A stretch of 36,991 nucleotides of DNA, taken from assembly GCA_024638815.1 (NCBI GenBank), contig JAHEJM010000034.1, positions 1 through 36,991 on the forward strand, given 5' to 3'. The notes below the pieces were generated by a model. It was not told the DNA's origin. It made no database searches and was given only the letters and a program-made list of their open reading frames with translations. This stretch comes from Acidimicrobiales bacterium (GTDB taxonomy: Bacteria; Actinomycetota; Acidimicrobiia; Acidimicrobiales; SZUA-35). Positions 16,206-25,246 of this stretch are shown here, piece by piece; within the stretch, counting starts at the first letter, position 1; every line of letters begins with the position of its first letter. The position numbers and the translations under genes were made by a program.

Positions 16206-17207
16206 ATGGATCGAGTTCGAGCCTGGAGTCCGGCGCCGGCCGCCGCCACCGCCGTCATCGCCCTGTGCGCGGTGTCCTACTCGATGGTGGCCATCGTCGG
16301 TCGAGGGCTGATCTCCACCGGTATGAGCCCGGCTGCCATCGCCTTCTACCGGTTCGCCGTCACCGCCGTGGTCACCGGCTCGCTGCTGACCCTGGCCCGG
16401 CCCAAACGGGTGGCCACCGTCTGGGGACTGGGAACTGGAATGGCCATGGGGCTGGGTTGGCTGGCCTACATGACCGTGCTCGACGACATCCCGGTGGCCA
16501 CCATCGGGGTCATCTACCTCACCTACCCGCTGTTCACCATGGTGACCCTGTGGCTCGTCTTTCGCCAGCAGCCGTCGGCCCGAGCTCTGTTGGGAGGGCT
16601 GATCGTTGTCGTCGCCGCCCTGATCGCCCTTGGTTCCTCCGGTGATCCGGCCACAGCCTCGTCGAGCGACGTTGTGACCATGGCCCAGCCGCTGGCCTAC
16701 GGGTTGGCGTTCGTGACCCCGATCGTCTTCGGGGCCTCGATCGCCGTGCTCACCGAGCGAATGGTCATTCTCGATCCGTTCGAGCGAATCGCCAGTGCCT
16801 CCATCGGCGGGATCGTCGGGCTGGCGCCGCTGATCGTGTCGCTACCGTCCGCAGCCGTGCTGCCCCAGAACGGCCGGGCGCTGGCCCTGGTGGCCACCAT
16901 TGCCGTCGGGGCGTCACTGCTACCCATGACGGCCTACGCCGTGGCCGCCCCGCGGGTCGGCGGGGCCAAGGCGGCGGCCGCCGGGGCGCTGGAGCTACCG
17001 GCCATGTTTGTGCTGGGCTGGCTGTTGCTGGCGGAATCGGTGACCACCGGACAACTGGTTGCCGGCGTGCTGATTGTATTTGCGGTCGTCGCCACCCCGG
17101 TCAGCGGTGGATCGCTGGAATCACCCGAATCAGGCCACAGCGAGGTCTCGGGAGTCCGGCCGTCGGAAGTCGGTCTCCCGGAACAAACCCTGCGGAGAAG
17201 CGCTTGA
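16206..17207 (+). CDS. EamA/DMT-family transporter
   Basis: This is a 333-residue membrane protein with about ten TM segments in two EamA halves. The first half contains AAIAFYRFAVTAVVTG and IPVATIGVIYLTYPLF; the second contains AAGALELPAMFVLGWLLLAE. The last 40 residues are a polar tail. DMT transporters move amino acids, amines or other small metabolites; the substrate is unknown. ATG 16206 has AGGGG six bases upstream; the adjacent GTG 16203 is an alternative. Likely controlled by the divergent LysR gene. Confidence 0.9.
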   Translation: MDRVRAWSPAPAAATAVIALCAVSYSMVAIVGRGLISTGMSPAAIAFYRFAVTAVVTGSLLTLARPKRVATVWGLGTGMAMGLGWLAYMTVLDDIPVATIGVIYLTYPLFTMVTLWLVFRQQPSARALLGGLIVVVAALIALGSSGDPATASSSDVVTMAQPLAYGLAFVTPIVFGASIAVLTERMVILDPFERIASASIGGIVGLAPLIVSLPSAAVLPQNGRALALVATIAVGASLLPMTAYAVAAPRVGGAKAAAAGALELPAMFVLGWLLLAESVTTGQLVAGVLIVFAVVATPVSGGSLESPESGHSEVSGVRPSEVGLPEQTLRRSA

Positions 17208-17402
17208 TACCGCCACACTCGAGACAGTGTGGGTTTCAGGTCACAACACAGAGCCGAAGCCCGCTCGCCAGCCTGCGGGCGTTCGAGGACTTCGTCGGGC
17301 GCCAATCCGAGATCGGCTTCACTGACGTGGGGCCATCCCGGTTGCCGTCGCCGACTGCCGTTCTCCAAGAAACGGAGAGCCCGGAAGCGTTGGTCCGCAC
17401 GG

Positions 17403-18194
17403 TCAGCGGGTGATGGTGAGGATACGGCGCGCACCATTGGCGACGACGAGGAAGATGATGGTTCCGGCGATGAGGTCGGGGATGGCCGAGTCGGTGGCGG
17501 CGACAACAACGGCGGCGATGATGACAAGGAGATTGACCTTGATGTCGTTGGCAGTGAAGATCCAGCTCGCTTGGAGGTGAGCCTCGCCGGAGCGCACTCG
17601 TTGCAGCGCAGCGAGGACGGCGACGTTGCCGACAAGTGCCAGCAGCGATACCACGATCATCGACACGGTCTGAGGGGGTTCGTCCGTGCCGACGAAGCGG
17701 CGGACCACTTCGACCAAACCGATAATGGCGAGACCGAGCTGCAGGTAGCCGCTTGTTCGGGCCAATCGGTTCTTACGGGCGCGGCTGGTGCCGACGGCGG
17801 CCAGGCTGAGCGCGTAGATGCTGGCGTCGGCTCCCATGTCGAGCGCGTCGGCCACGAGACCCATCGATCTGCTCCACAGTCCGACAGCGAGCTCGCCGAC
17901 GAAGAACGCGGCGTTGACGATCAGCGCAAACACGAGCGCGGCTCGTTCCGCCGGTTGATCGGCAGCCGGTTCGAGGATGCCATCGTGATCACCGAGGTGT
18001 TCGCTGCCGAGGTCGAGTCGGCGCAGTGCGTCGCCGATGATGGTCGGCGAGGTGTTGTGATCGACAGCGACGAGACGTTGGTCGAGGTCGACCGCGACCC
18101 GCTTGACGGCATCGATGTCGGACAGCGCCATCTCGACGAGCTGTTCCTCGGCGGCGCAGTCCATGCCGGGAATGACGAATCGGCTGATGGTCAT
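17403..18194 (-). CDS. cation-efflux (CDF-like) protein with N-terminal HMA-type domain
   Basis: This is a 263-residue protein. The first 65 residues form a heavy-metal-associated-like domain with GMDCAAEE (Cys13 and Glu16, Cys17 position replaced by Glu). A CDF-type membrane domain with about six TM segments follows. The usual TM2 HxxxD is DxxxD here (ALDMGADA), and the TM5 site is in FTANDIKVN, where His is replaced by Asn. It probably exports a divalent metal but with altered site chemistry; metal identity is not certain. It is the last gene of the ArsR-CDF-HMA/CDF cluster, 118 bp after the CDF gene. An upstream in-frame extension lacks HMA similarity, so the start is set at ATG 18194. Confidence 0.8.
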   Translation of the reverse strand: MTISRFVIPGMDCAAEEQLVEMALSDIDAVKRVAVDLDQRLVAVDHNTSPTIIGDALRRLDLGSEHLGDHDGILEPAADQPAERAALVFALIVNAAFFVGELAVGLWSRSMGLVADALDMGADASIYALSLAAVGTSRARKNRLARTSGYLQLGLAIIGLVEVVRRFVGTDEPPQTVSMIVVSLLALVGNVAVLAALQRVRSGEAHLQASWIFTANDIKVNLLVIIAAVVVAATDSAIPDLIAGTIIFLVVANGARRILTITR

Positions 18195-18312
18195 CGCCGG
18201 ATCCGGGCTGTATCCCGGCAGAGGTGGTCCCGTTGGGCGTCGGACACGCCGAAGATCCGGTTCTCGCTGTCGGCGAGGCGGCGTCCGACGATCAACACGA
18301 ACGGGGCGACGG

Positions 18313-19242
18313 TCACCAGGTGACCTCGTGGCAGCCTTCGTGCGTGTCGGGTTCGACCTGGAACGTGCCGTGCCTGATCCCATAGTGCTCGGCGAGCACG
18401 TACCGGGCGCGGTCGAGCACCTGATGTGAGTCGGTGCCGGTCGTGGTCATCAGATGGGCAGACGCAGCGTCCATCTCCGAGGTCAACGTCCACACGTGCA
18501 GGTCGTGAACGTCGACGACCCCGTCGATGGCTTCGAGGTCGGCGCCCAACGCGTTGAGATCGACGTGATCGGGGGCGGCCTGCAGCAAGATGCGTACTGC
18601 CCGGCGCCCCAACCGGTAGGTGCGGGGCAGGATCCACACTCCGATCCCGGCGCCGATGACCGGGTCGATCCACGCCCAGTCGAACAGCTCCAGCGAGACG
18701 GCCGCGAGGATGACGCCGACCGAACCGATCGTGTCGGCGAGCACCTCCAGATAGGCACCTTCGACATTCAGCGACTCTTTCGAGCCCTCCCGCAGCAGCG
18801 CGAACGCAACCAGGTTGGCCACCAGCCCGAGGATCGCGACGACGAGCATCGGCACGCCGAGGACCTCGGGTTCGTCGAAGATGCGGCGGACCGCCTCGAT
18901 CAGCACCCAGATGGCGACGCCGAACAGCAGCAGCGCGTTGACGAACGCCGCCAGGATCTCGAGCCGGTACAGCCCGAACGTGTGACGCGATCGGGCGCCG
19001 TCGCCGGAGCGTTGCGCAAACCGTGAAGCGAGTTGGATCGCAGCGAGGGCCATACCGATCCCGATCACGTCGGTCAGCATGTGGCCGGCGTCGGAGAGCA
19101 ACGCCAGCGAGTTTGTCACGAAGCCGGCAATCGCTTCGACCAGGAAGAACGTCAAGATAATGGCGAATGCGATCGTCAGGCGGCCCCGGTGGCGCTCGCC
19201 GGCGCGTGCCAGGCCGGTGCCATGATCGTGATCGGCGCCCAT
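18313..19242 (-). CDS. CzcD/ZitB-like cation diffusion facilitator
   Basis: This is a 309-residue protein with six TM segments and a cytoplasmic C-terminal domain. The N-terminus is His-rich (GADHDHG). TM2 carries SDAGHMLTD with the HxxxD zinc/cadmium site. In TM5 the usual His is Glu (EVLAD in place of HVLGD). The C-terminal domain has VHDLHVWTLTSEMDAASAHL, typical of CzcD/ZitB. It should export Zn, Cd or Co in exchange for protons. Its ATG overlaps the stop of the ArsR gene (TGATG), so it is translationally coupled to its probable regulator. Confidence 0.92.
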   Translation of the reverse strand: MGADHDHGTGLARAGERHRGRLTIAFAIILTFFLVEAIAGFVTNSLALLSDAGHMLTDVIGIGMALAAIQLASRFAQRSGDGARSRHTFGLYRLEILAAFVNALLLFGVAIWVLIEAVRRIFDEPEVLGVPMLVVAILGLVANLVAFALLREGSKESLNVEGAYLEVLADTIGSVGVILAAVSLELFDWAWIDPVIGAGIGVWILPRTYRLGRRAVRILLQAAPDHVDLNALGADLEAIDGVVDVHDLHVWTLTSEMDAASAHLMTTTGTDSHQVLDRARYVLAEHYGIRHGTFQVEPDTHEGCHEVTW

Positions 19243-19628
19243 CAGTGCTCGCCCCGGCCGTCGGACACGTGCCGGCGTGACAGGTCGAGCAGCATGCGAA
19301 CATGGGTGTCATCGAGCCGGTAGTAGATGTTGCGACCGACCCGGCGGTTCCGCACGACGCCGGCGTTCCGGAGCAGCCGCATTGCCTGGGATACCTTCGT
19401 GTCCGTCGTCTCGACCGCGGCGGCGATGTCGCAGACACACATCTCGCCGGCCCCCAACAATGCGAACAGGATCCGTACCCGAGTCGGGTCACCGAGCAGA
19501 CGGAACATCTCGGCCAGGTCGACGGCATCGTCCTCGTCGAGCATCGACCCTGCGACGGACTCGACGCGACCATCCTCGACGCTCAGGACCACACAACCGT
19601 CGACTGCGCTCACCTCTGACATCTGCAT
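19242..19628 (-). CDS. ArsR/SmtB-family metal-sensing repressor (CadC-like)
   Basis: This is a 128-residue protein. The winged-helix core is LAEMFRLLGDPTRVRILFALL...TDTKVSQAMRLLRNAG. The alpha-3 metal motif is MCVCDIA (C64, C66), as in CadC-type sensors, with a further N-terminal Cys12. An alpha-5-type set is also present (D107, H109, H120). This fits sensing of Cd, Pb or Zn with derepression of the efflux genes. The start ATG 19628 is preferred over one 45 bases upstream by family length. It is the first gene of the metal-efflux operon and ends one base into the CDF start. Confidence 0.9.
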   Translation of the reverse strand: MQMSEVSAVDGCVVLSVEDGRVESVAGSMLDEDDAVDLAEMFRLLGDPTRVRILFALLGAGEMCVCDIAAAVETTDTKVSQAMRLLRNAGVVRNRRVGRNIYYRLDDTHVRMLLDLSRRHVSDGRGEH

Positions 19629-19673
19629 AAGTGCGAAGGTATCTGTGGTGTGCCAGGGATGCAACCGGCTCAT

Positions 19674-20339
19674 CGACAGAGGCGATTGCCGTCGACTTCA
19701 CTACCGGACGCGCACCGGCCAACTCACCGTGGTGCCAACTCGAACACCCGCATCGTGTGTCGATTCGTAGCGGGCGGGGATCGTCATCACCTCCGGGGCG
19801 ACGCGCCTGCGGGCACGACTACGGTCCCGGTGCGCCGCCAGGCGGAAACACCGCATAGGAGCGGGCTAGACGCCAGGTTGGTGCGCAGCGTGTGTTGTCA
19901 GCCAACGGTCCGGCGGCCTGTGGTTCTCCGAGGAACTCATGCTCGAACGCCCTCACGTCGTCGCCCGGAAGCTGAGAGTTCGTCCACATCCATCCCGATG
20001 GAAGCCTTCCTACCTGGCTGCCCGTCGACCGGGCGATCGAAGTCGATCGGAAGGGGTGGGGAGAACTTCACCCCTGGGTCGGCCGCGATGGCTGCTGGGG
20101 CGGTCCTGCCATGATCTTCACGCCCGAGACCACCGTCGAGCTTGACGTTCTCCATCGGCCTGACCGTCGATGCCTACAACTTCATCACCAGAGCCGGCCT
20201 CGATTGTCGGCGGACAGTGGAAACTGCGCGCCGGCGGCCACGAGGGACTGCGGGTTGGTGGCCAGGATGGTCACGGAACGTGAGTCAAACCGGCCTCGGT
20301 CCGCACCCACTACACGGTCTTCGAGAATCGCTGATCTGA
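19674..20339. other. region without a recognisable gene
   Basis: About 670 bp between the metal-efflux operon and the decayed integrase. Open frames exist on both strands but none has a family signature or consistent coding character. It is probably degraded mobile-element DNA, given the integrase remnant to its right. Confidence 0.4.
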
Positions 20340-20974
20340 GCGTTGTCGTCATAGGCCTTCTGCACCACGTCGACCGCAGCCCGGCCACCCATGTCCGCTG
20401 ACCGATGTTCGACAACGAGTCCCGATCACTCGGCTTGGACCGCAACGAGCTGGGTCGCCTTCATGATCCAAGCCGGAATCGGAACCTACCGTGAACACGC
20501 CCTGGCCTCGCTGCTCGCGTCCAACGGACCTCGAGAATCCGCCGCGCTGAACGCCGACATCGATGACCTTGGGTTCGAGCGTGGTCACCACATCCTTCGG
20601 ATCGTCCGCAAAGGCGGCAAGGGCGCCATCATCCCGCTCGCTCCTCGAACCGCCCGAGCAGTCCAGCCCTACATCGGGGAACGGACGAGCGGGCCGATCT
20701 TACTCGGCTCCTACGGCCAGCGGATGGATCGCCACGCCGCCGACCGAGCCGTCAAGCGAATCGCCCGACGGGCCGGGATCCCCAAGACGATCAGCCCCCA
20801 CAGCCTGCGGCACAAACTATCGCAACCCTCGACGCTGGCGTAGCACTCCGAGACGTCCAGGGCGCTGCAAGCCACTCCGACCCGAGGACAACAATGCGCG
20901 ACGACCGGGCTCGGCACTCCCTCGACCGCCACGCCACCTACGTTGTCGCCACGTTCATCGCCGCCGCACCCTGA
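20340..20974 (+). pseudogene. decayed tyrosine recombinase/integrase
   Basis: Pieces of one integrase can be read in three frames. GLLHHVDRSPATHVR is followed by a TGA (20400). Then SLGLDRNELGRL is shifted by one frame into a long segment from about 20464 (EHALASLL...IVRKGGKGAIIPLAPRT...ISPHSLRH). A second frameshift at about 20818 (after the HSLRH box) leads to ATLDAGVALRDVQGAASHSDPRTTM and ends at 20974. The catalytic Tyr, normally in TTMRYDRARHSLDRHAT, is Asp here. The gene is therefore dead: one stop, two frameshifts and loss of the nucleophile. It lies next to a metal-resistance operon and suggests an old integrated element. Confidence 0.82.
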
Positions 20975-21037
20975 CCGGACAGACAGCACATTGTCGAGGG
21001 GTCATTCCCGAGCGGTCTTCGAGCGGCCAAACGCCGG

Positions 21038-21652
21038 CTACCGCCCGTTCGTCCGGAGGTGGGCCAAACCGGTTTCGAGTTCGTCGAAGCAGAACTCGAG
21101 GAGTACTGGGAGCGGCTCTCTGCGGCCGCTGAGCATCCACTGATGAAGTGATGACCGCATGGCGCCGAGAGCGGACGATGCCAGCAGCCTCGAGGGCAGG
21201 TCATCGTCGGGATCGGCGCCGCGCCGCCTTGCCATGGACGCGCTGAGGCTGTCTTCACACTGGGCCTGGAGTTGAAGACTCCTGGCCTGGACCGACGACG
21301 AGCCGGCCATGATCTGAAACTGGTCGAGGATCTGCTCCAGGTGCTCTTCGTAGTCGGCAGCGACGACAACGAACGCGGCCCTGAGCGCTTTCCACGGTTC
21401 TTCGTCGGGTGGGCGAGCGTCGACCTCGTCGATCAGCTGCGCTAACCGTCTGGCGTAGTCGGCCAGCGCGACATCTTCCTTGGTTGGGAAGTAGTGGAAG
21501 AATGTCCGGGGTGCGATGTTTGCTGCACCGGCGATGGCCGCAATCGTGACCGCCTCGAACCCGTCGCGAGCGAAGAGCCGCCGTGCCGCCGACTCGATCC
21601 GTTGCCTGGTCTGTTCCTTCTTGCGTTGACGGAGGCCGCCCTGACGAGCCAT
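21038..21652 (-). CDS. TetR-family transcriptional regulator
   Basis: This is a 204-residue protein. The N-terminal TetR helix-turn-helix occupies about 10-58: QRIESAARRLFARDGFEAVT, then APRTFFHYFPTKEDV. The C-terminal all-helical domain resembles the actinobacterial TetR_C type (acyl-CoA-like or unknown ligand). It is divergent from the small DUF1858-like gene, with 70 bp between their starts, so it may regulate that gene or itself. Confidence 0.9.
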   Translation of the reverse strand: MARQGGLRQRKKEQTRQRIESAARRLFARDGFEAVTIAAIAGAANIAPRTFFHYFPTKEDVALADYARRLAQLIDEVDARPPDEEPWKALRAAFVVVAADYEEHLEQILDQFQIMAGSSSVQARSLQLQAQCEDSLSASMARRRGADPDDDLPSRLLASSALGAMRSSLHQWMLSGRREPLPVLLEFCFDELETGLAHLRTNGR

Positions 21653-21722
21653 TGGTACAGATTGACCTTTCCTGCCACATGATGCAAACTTGCAGTCACT
21701 GCAACCTTAAGGGAAACGCACT

Positions 21723-21992
21723 ATGACCGACGACAGCACCGTGCCAAACCGAGGTGCCGACCCAGCCCCAGCTCTACTGGTCGACAAAGACACCAAAGTG
21801 TCTGACATCCTGCGTGAATACGGCGACATCGCAGCCGTGATGGAGACCTTCGGGGTCAAGCGAGTCGGGGGATTCAGCGTCCGCAAGTACCTGACCAAGG
21901 CCCTCACCGTCGAACGAGCGGCCAAGGTGCACCGAGTGCCGCTAGACGAGTTCCTGACCACCGTTCGAACAGCCGTCGGCCAACAACCGTAG
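21723..21992 (+). CDS. small DUF1858-like protein
   Basis: This is an 89-residue protein. The segment from about 22 on (KVSDILREYGDIAAVMETFGVKRVGGFSVRKYL...LTVERAAKVHRVPLDEFLTTV) resembles DUF1858/ScdA-N helical domains: the 'vDILRxYP..AxVFexxGi' start and 'aa..hgvdldeLl' end. The Cys residues usual in that family are absent. AAGGGA nine bases upstream supports the ATG. The family often accompanies redox or iron-sulfur repair proteins; no such gene follows here. Resemblance is judged by eye. Confidence 0.6.
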   Translation: MTDDSTVPNRGADPAPALLVDKDTKVSDILREYGDIAAVMETFGVKRVGGFSVRKYLTKALTVERAAKVHRVPLDEFLTTVRTAVGQQP

Positions 21993-22206
21993 ACACAGGC
22001 CCCCAGCCAACTCCGCAGCAAGAGCCCTCGCAGCATCCGGGTGCGGCACTCCTGGCCCGCTCGAGAACACCGGCCGTTGGCTCCCGCTCGCCTCCGACAG
22101 TGACAATGGGGCCGACGTCGAACCCGGAAGCTCATCGCACCCTGCGTGGTCCCATTACCGGACGGACGATCCGGGCACTGCCGGAAGTGGCGCACCCGCT
22201 TGCTGG

Positions 22207-22551
22207 TCAGCTGGCGGACTGATCTACCTGGTACTGCATGCAGGCATGATCAGCGGCGTTGGCGGTGCAAATGCGCCAATACCCGTCCGGCATGTCATCG
22301 GGAGCAAGAAGACGGTCGGGCCCGGGGCCGTCGATGCCGTAGTCCTCGATGCTGCCGCCCTCACCACCGCCACTGAGTGGATCAGCGCTTGCGACACGGC
22401 CGCCGGCGTCGGACCGAAGAACGAAGAGCGGTTCGCCCCAACTCACGCCATCCCACCGGTACAGAAGGAAGTAGCCTCCTCTGCTGTTCGATTCCGCGAA
22501 AGACGCGGAGAATCTCTGACCCGGTTGCGGGTCTGACGGGTCAAGTGTAAT
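22207..22551 (-). pseudogene. C-terminal fragment of a secreted or surface protein
   Basis: An open frame of about 114 codons with strong protein-like character: LDPSDPQPGQRFSASFAES, then YFLLYRWDGVSWGEPLFVLR and ending with CTANAADHACMQY. It has no start codon near its 5' end: an in-frame TGA stands at 22552-22554 and no ATG or GTG occurs before a GTG inside the domain. The pattern (PxxGQxF beta-strand start, paired Cys near the end) looks like the last domain of a lipoprotein whose signal peptide and start were lost. No family is recognised. A shorter gene starting at GTG 22446 cannot be ruled out. Confidence 0.4.
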
Positions 22552-22853
22552 TCAGCTCTCACTGGCGTTCCGAGGCCACTCATCAATGGCGGCAGCAATC
22601 CGGTACCAGCACGTGGCCGACAGCAGAAGCAGGCAGATCGCTGGATGGCTGGACCGCCTCATCCGACCTGCTGATGAGCAACGAGATGACATGATCTCCC
22701 AAAATAGTCGAACGGCCGCTCACGGTTCTCGTCGACCTAGGCGCCTATCGCCGCACGAGCGTCCCGAAGGCCCAGCACTGGGAGGGCACTGGCGCAGGGA
22801 AGTCGGGACCTCTCGTCTTGTGGACCTAGCTGTTTCGCCTGGTGGGAGGTTTG
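22552..22853. other. non-coding stretch before tRNA-Gly
   Basis: About 300 bp between the lipoprotein fragment and the tRNA-Gly gene. No gene, repeat or clear regulatory site is seen. Confidence 0.4.
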
Positions 22854-22925
22854 AGCGGACGATGGGAATCGAACCCACATCATCAGCTTGGAAGGCTGAG
22901 GTTCTAGCCGTTGAACTACGTCCGC
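22854..22925 (-). tRNA. tRNA-Gly (anticodon TCC)
   Basis: A minus-strand cloverleaf with acceptor GCGGACG/CGTCCGC, anticodon loop CTTCCAA (anticodon TCC, Gly) and T-arm GTGGG-TTCGATT-CCCAT. The discriminator is T and CCA is not encoded. Confidence 0.95.
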
Positions 22926-23073
22926 AGGGCGTGATCACTATAGCCGACCACGATCGACGTTGGTCCCCTATTCGAGACCAGTGGAGAGGCACAGGCGGCG
23001 GGCCATACCGCCGGGCGTAGAACGGGACGTTCGGCCCTGATCGTCCGGGCCATGCAGGCCTGATGCTGATGGT

Positions 23074-23823
23074 GTGAAGCGATCTTCCGCAACCCGCGTT
23101 CTGATCGGCCTGTTCGTCGTCTCGGTGGTGATCAACGCCGTGCTCGGCATCTGGGCACTTCTCTCCGGCGATTTCGGAGAGACCGAGGGGAAGATCCTGG
23201 GAACCAGCTTCCTGGTCTCGGCGGCGATGCTCAGCGTGTTGGTCAACGCTCCTGCCATTCGTCGGCAAGCCCTGTGGCCCGCCCCGGCGATCGGGGCAGC
23301 GACCGGCGCCTCGGGCTTCGCCCTGTTCATCGTCTTGTTATGGTCGGAGGCCGAGGCCGACTACTGGTTCAGGTCGGCCGGATCGTTGCTGGTGATTGCG
23401 GCCGCCGCCACCCTTGCCGCCAGCCTTGCCCTACTGTCGGTTCCGCACGGCTTTCACTGGTTGCGGCTGGTGGGATACTTCCTGATTTCGGTGCTGGCCG
23501 CCACCGTCATCTTCGGCTTGTGGTACGAACCCGACAATGAGTTGTATGCCCGGTTGATCGGTGTCGAAGGGGTGTTGGTGGCGGCGTTCACCCTGCTGAT
23601 CCCGGTGCTGTCCCGCTTCTCTCCGTCGCGGATAGAGGCGGCGGGGGCCGAAGGCGAACCGCCGCCGACCGACGCCCTCCGTTTCTGCCCCTCGTGTGGC
23701 CGGCCGGTGAACGCCACGCCCCTCGACACCGCAGTCGAGACGGTCTGTCCGACGTGTGGCCTCGAGTTCACCGTCGCCGTCCGATCCGACCTTGACGCCC
23801 TGACAACGGTCGGCAACTCCTGA
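23074..23823 (+). CDS. polytopic membrane protein with C-terminal zinc ribbon
   Basis: This is a 249-residue protein with about six TM segments (roughly 8-30, 42-60, 70-90, 101-122, 130-150, 163-180). A short linker is followed by a cytoplasmic zinc ribbon with CPSCG (C205, C208) and CPTCG (C225, C228). The family is not recognised. The GTG start is taken from the ORF limit. A neighbouring sigma/membrane-partner pair lies on the opposite strand and converges with it. Confidence 0.72.
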   Translation: MKRSSATRVLIGLFVVSVVINAVLGIWALLSGDFGETEGKILGTSFLVSAAMLSVLVNAPAIRRQALWPAPAIGAATGASGFALFIVLLWSEAEADYWFRSAGSLLVIAAAATLAASLALLSVPHGFHWLRLVGYFLISVLAATVIFGLWYEPDNELYARLIGVEGVLVAAFTLLIPVLSRFSPSRIEAAGAEGEPPPTDALRFCPSCGRPVNATPLDTAVETVCPTCGLEFTVAVRSDLDALTTVGNS

Positions 23824-23852
23824 GCGGTCAGGCCGTCGTCACCCGGCCACCG

Positions 23853-24668
23853 TCAGTCCTGCGGTTCTGGTCTGCCACGACGAATCCACTCGACGACGTC
23901 GCGGGAGAGTGGGGCTGCTAGCTCGGCGCATTCCCCGGTCAATGCCAGCCCGTTGCTCAGCAACACGGTGCCCGATTCGTAGGCCGTCGACCCGCAGACC
24001 TCGTCGTATTGATCGGGGTGGTATTGGCGGAGATAGTCTGCGTAGGCTTTGTTGACCTGGCTGATATCGCCACCCGTGAAGGGTCGCCAGGCCAGAAGCC
24101 CTTCGTTGTAGTCGAACGGGGCCTGGAGTTCGGCGACACCGAGTTCCACGGCAACCAGATCGCCGAGACGAGCCGAGCAGGTCACCCGGCCGGACGAATC
24201 GGTCACCGGTTCGATCTCGCAATCTCCGAACGTGGTCGGCATGTCGTTGGCCGCCAACCCGGCCTGCCACTCGGCAACGCGTTGATCGGCGATGGTCCTG
24301 GACGCAGGTGCCGACAGCTCGAGGGCGGTGGTGACGTCGCCACGGTTGATGGCGTCCTGCCACTGCCGGGCCAGCACATCGGGTGTGGGCGGTTCGTTCC
24401 GGTTCGCCGGTCCGGTGTCAGTGGTGGAACGCTGCGTCATCCAGAGTCCGGCGACAACCAGCACCAGCACCGAGGCGGCGATACTGACGGTCCATGCCGT
24501 TCGTTGACGGAGCGACGCCGGCGGGTCCGATCGAGCCGGCCTGGTGGCGAGCAGCCGTACCTCGCTTCGGGGATCGAAATCGGGTGGTTCAGCGCCGTGC
24601 TCGATTGTCTCGCCGGGCACGGGATTGGCCTCGACGAACTGGGCGAAAACGCGGTCGGGGTCGGTCAT
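23853..24668 (-). CDS. single-TM membrane protein, likely partner (anti-sigma-like) of the ECF sigma factor
   Basis: This is a 271-residue protein. The cytoplasmic N-terminus (about 1-55), one TM segment (about 57-80) and an extracytoplasmic domain (about 90-271) with paired Cys fit a sigma-factor partner. The outer domain has a region with helices QDAINRGDVTTALEL and the pattern of NTF2-like folds, but the family is not certain. Its ATG overlaps the sigma factor stop by four bases (ATGA), the usual arrangement for ECF sigma and cognate anti-sigma genes. No zinc-binding anti-sigma HxxxCxxC motif is seen, so the anti-sigma role is inferred from gene order only. Confidence 0.7.
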   Translation of the reverse strand: MTDPDRVFAQFVEANPVPGETIEHGAEPPDFDPRSEVRLLATRPARSDPPASLRQRTAWTVSIAASVLVLVVAGLWMTQRSTTDTGPANRNEPPTPDVLARQWQDAINRGDVTTALELSAPASRTIADQRVAEWQAGLAANDMPTTFGDCEIEPVTDSSGRVTCSARLGDLVAVELGVAELQAPFDYNEGLLAWRPFTGGDISQVNKAYADYLRQYHPDQYDEVCGSTAYESGTVLLSNGLALTGECAELAAPLSRDVVEWIRRGRPEPQD

Positions 24669-25246
24669 AGTTCTCCTCCCCTCGGGCCGGTCGCATCATC
24701 GGCGGTGGACAGACGGTCGTACTCGCGAGCCAGCCGCTTCTTGGCTCGGTGGAACCGCTGATCGACGGCCGCCGGGGATATTCCCAGCACGACGGCGATC
24801 TCGCGGTGGGGGAGCTGCTCCCAGCCGGCGAGGCGGAGAATCTCCTGGTCACCGGGCCGAAGTCGGGCGGCGGCGTCCAGCACCCTCCGGTCCTCGGACC
24901 GCCTCACTGCTACGGCCTCCGGCGCCGGCGGGGCCGGCTGGGCAACGCCGACCAGCCGAAGGTGGAGCCGGCGACGTCGATGCCGACCCCGCCACTGATG
25001 ACCGACGACCCGGTAGGCGATGCCGTACAGCCACGCCCGGATCTGATCGTCGTCGGGACGATTCTCCATCCGTCGCCACGCCACCAGGAAGACCTCGGCC
25101 GCCGCGTCCTGAGCATCGGCAGCGTTCATGCGACGTCGGCAGTAGGCCAGGATGGCGTGGTGATGCAGCCGGTACAGCCGATCGAACGTCTCGTCGTCGC
25201 TGCCGCTGTCCACCTCGTCCCATGCCTCTACCGGTGCCGGGTCCAT
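24665..25246 (-). CDS. ECF-type RNA polymerase sigma factor
   Basis: This is a 193-residue protein. Region 2 is present (FDRLYRLHHHAILAYCRRRM...DAAAEVFLVAWRRM...AWLYGIAYRV). Region 4 follows (RLRPGDQEILRLAGWEQLPHREIAVVLGISPAAVDQRFHRAKKRL). The start ATG 25246 matches the family; a long upstream in-frame extension has no sigma similarity. It overlaps the downstream membrane-partner gene, so the pair responds to an unknown extracytoplasmic signal. No clear autoregulatory ECF promoter was found upstream. Confidence 0.92.
   Translation of the reverse strand: MDPAPVEAWDEVDSGSDDETFDRLYRLHHHAILAYCRRRMNAADAQDAAAEVFLVAWRRMENRPDDDQIRAWLYGIAYRVVGHQWRGRHRRRRLHLRLVGVAQPAPPAPEAVAVRRSEDRRVLDAAARLRPGDQEILRLAGWEQLPHREIAVVLGISPAAVDQRFHRAKKRLAREYDRLSTADDATGPRGGEL

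Noticed and set aside
19631..20114. Possible small genes between the ArsR gene and the integrase remnant
   Set aside because: Several short frames overlap in all phases with no family signature or good start.
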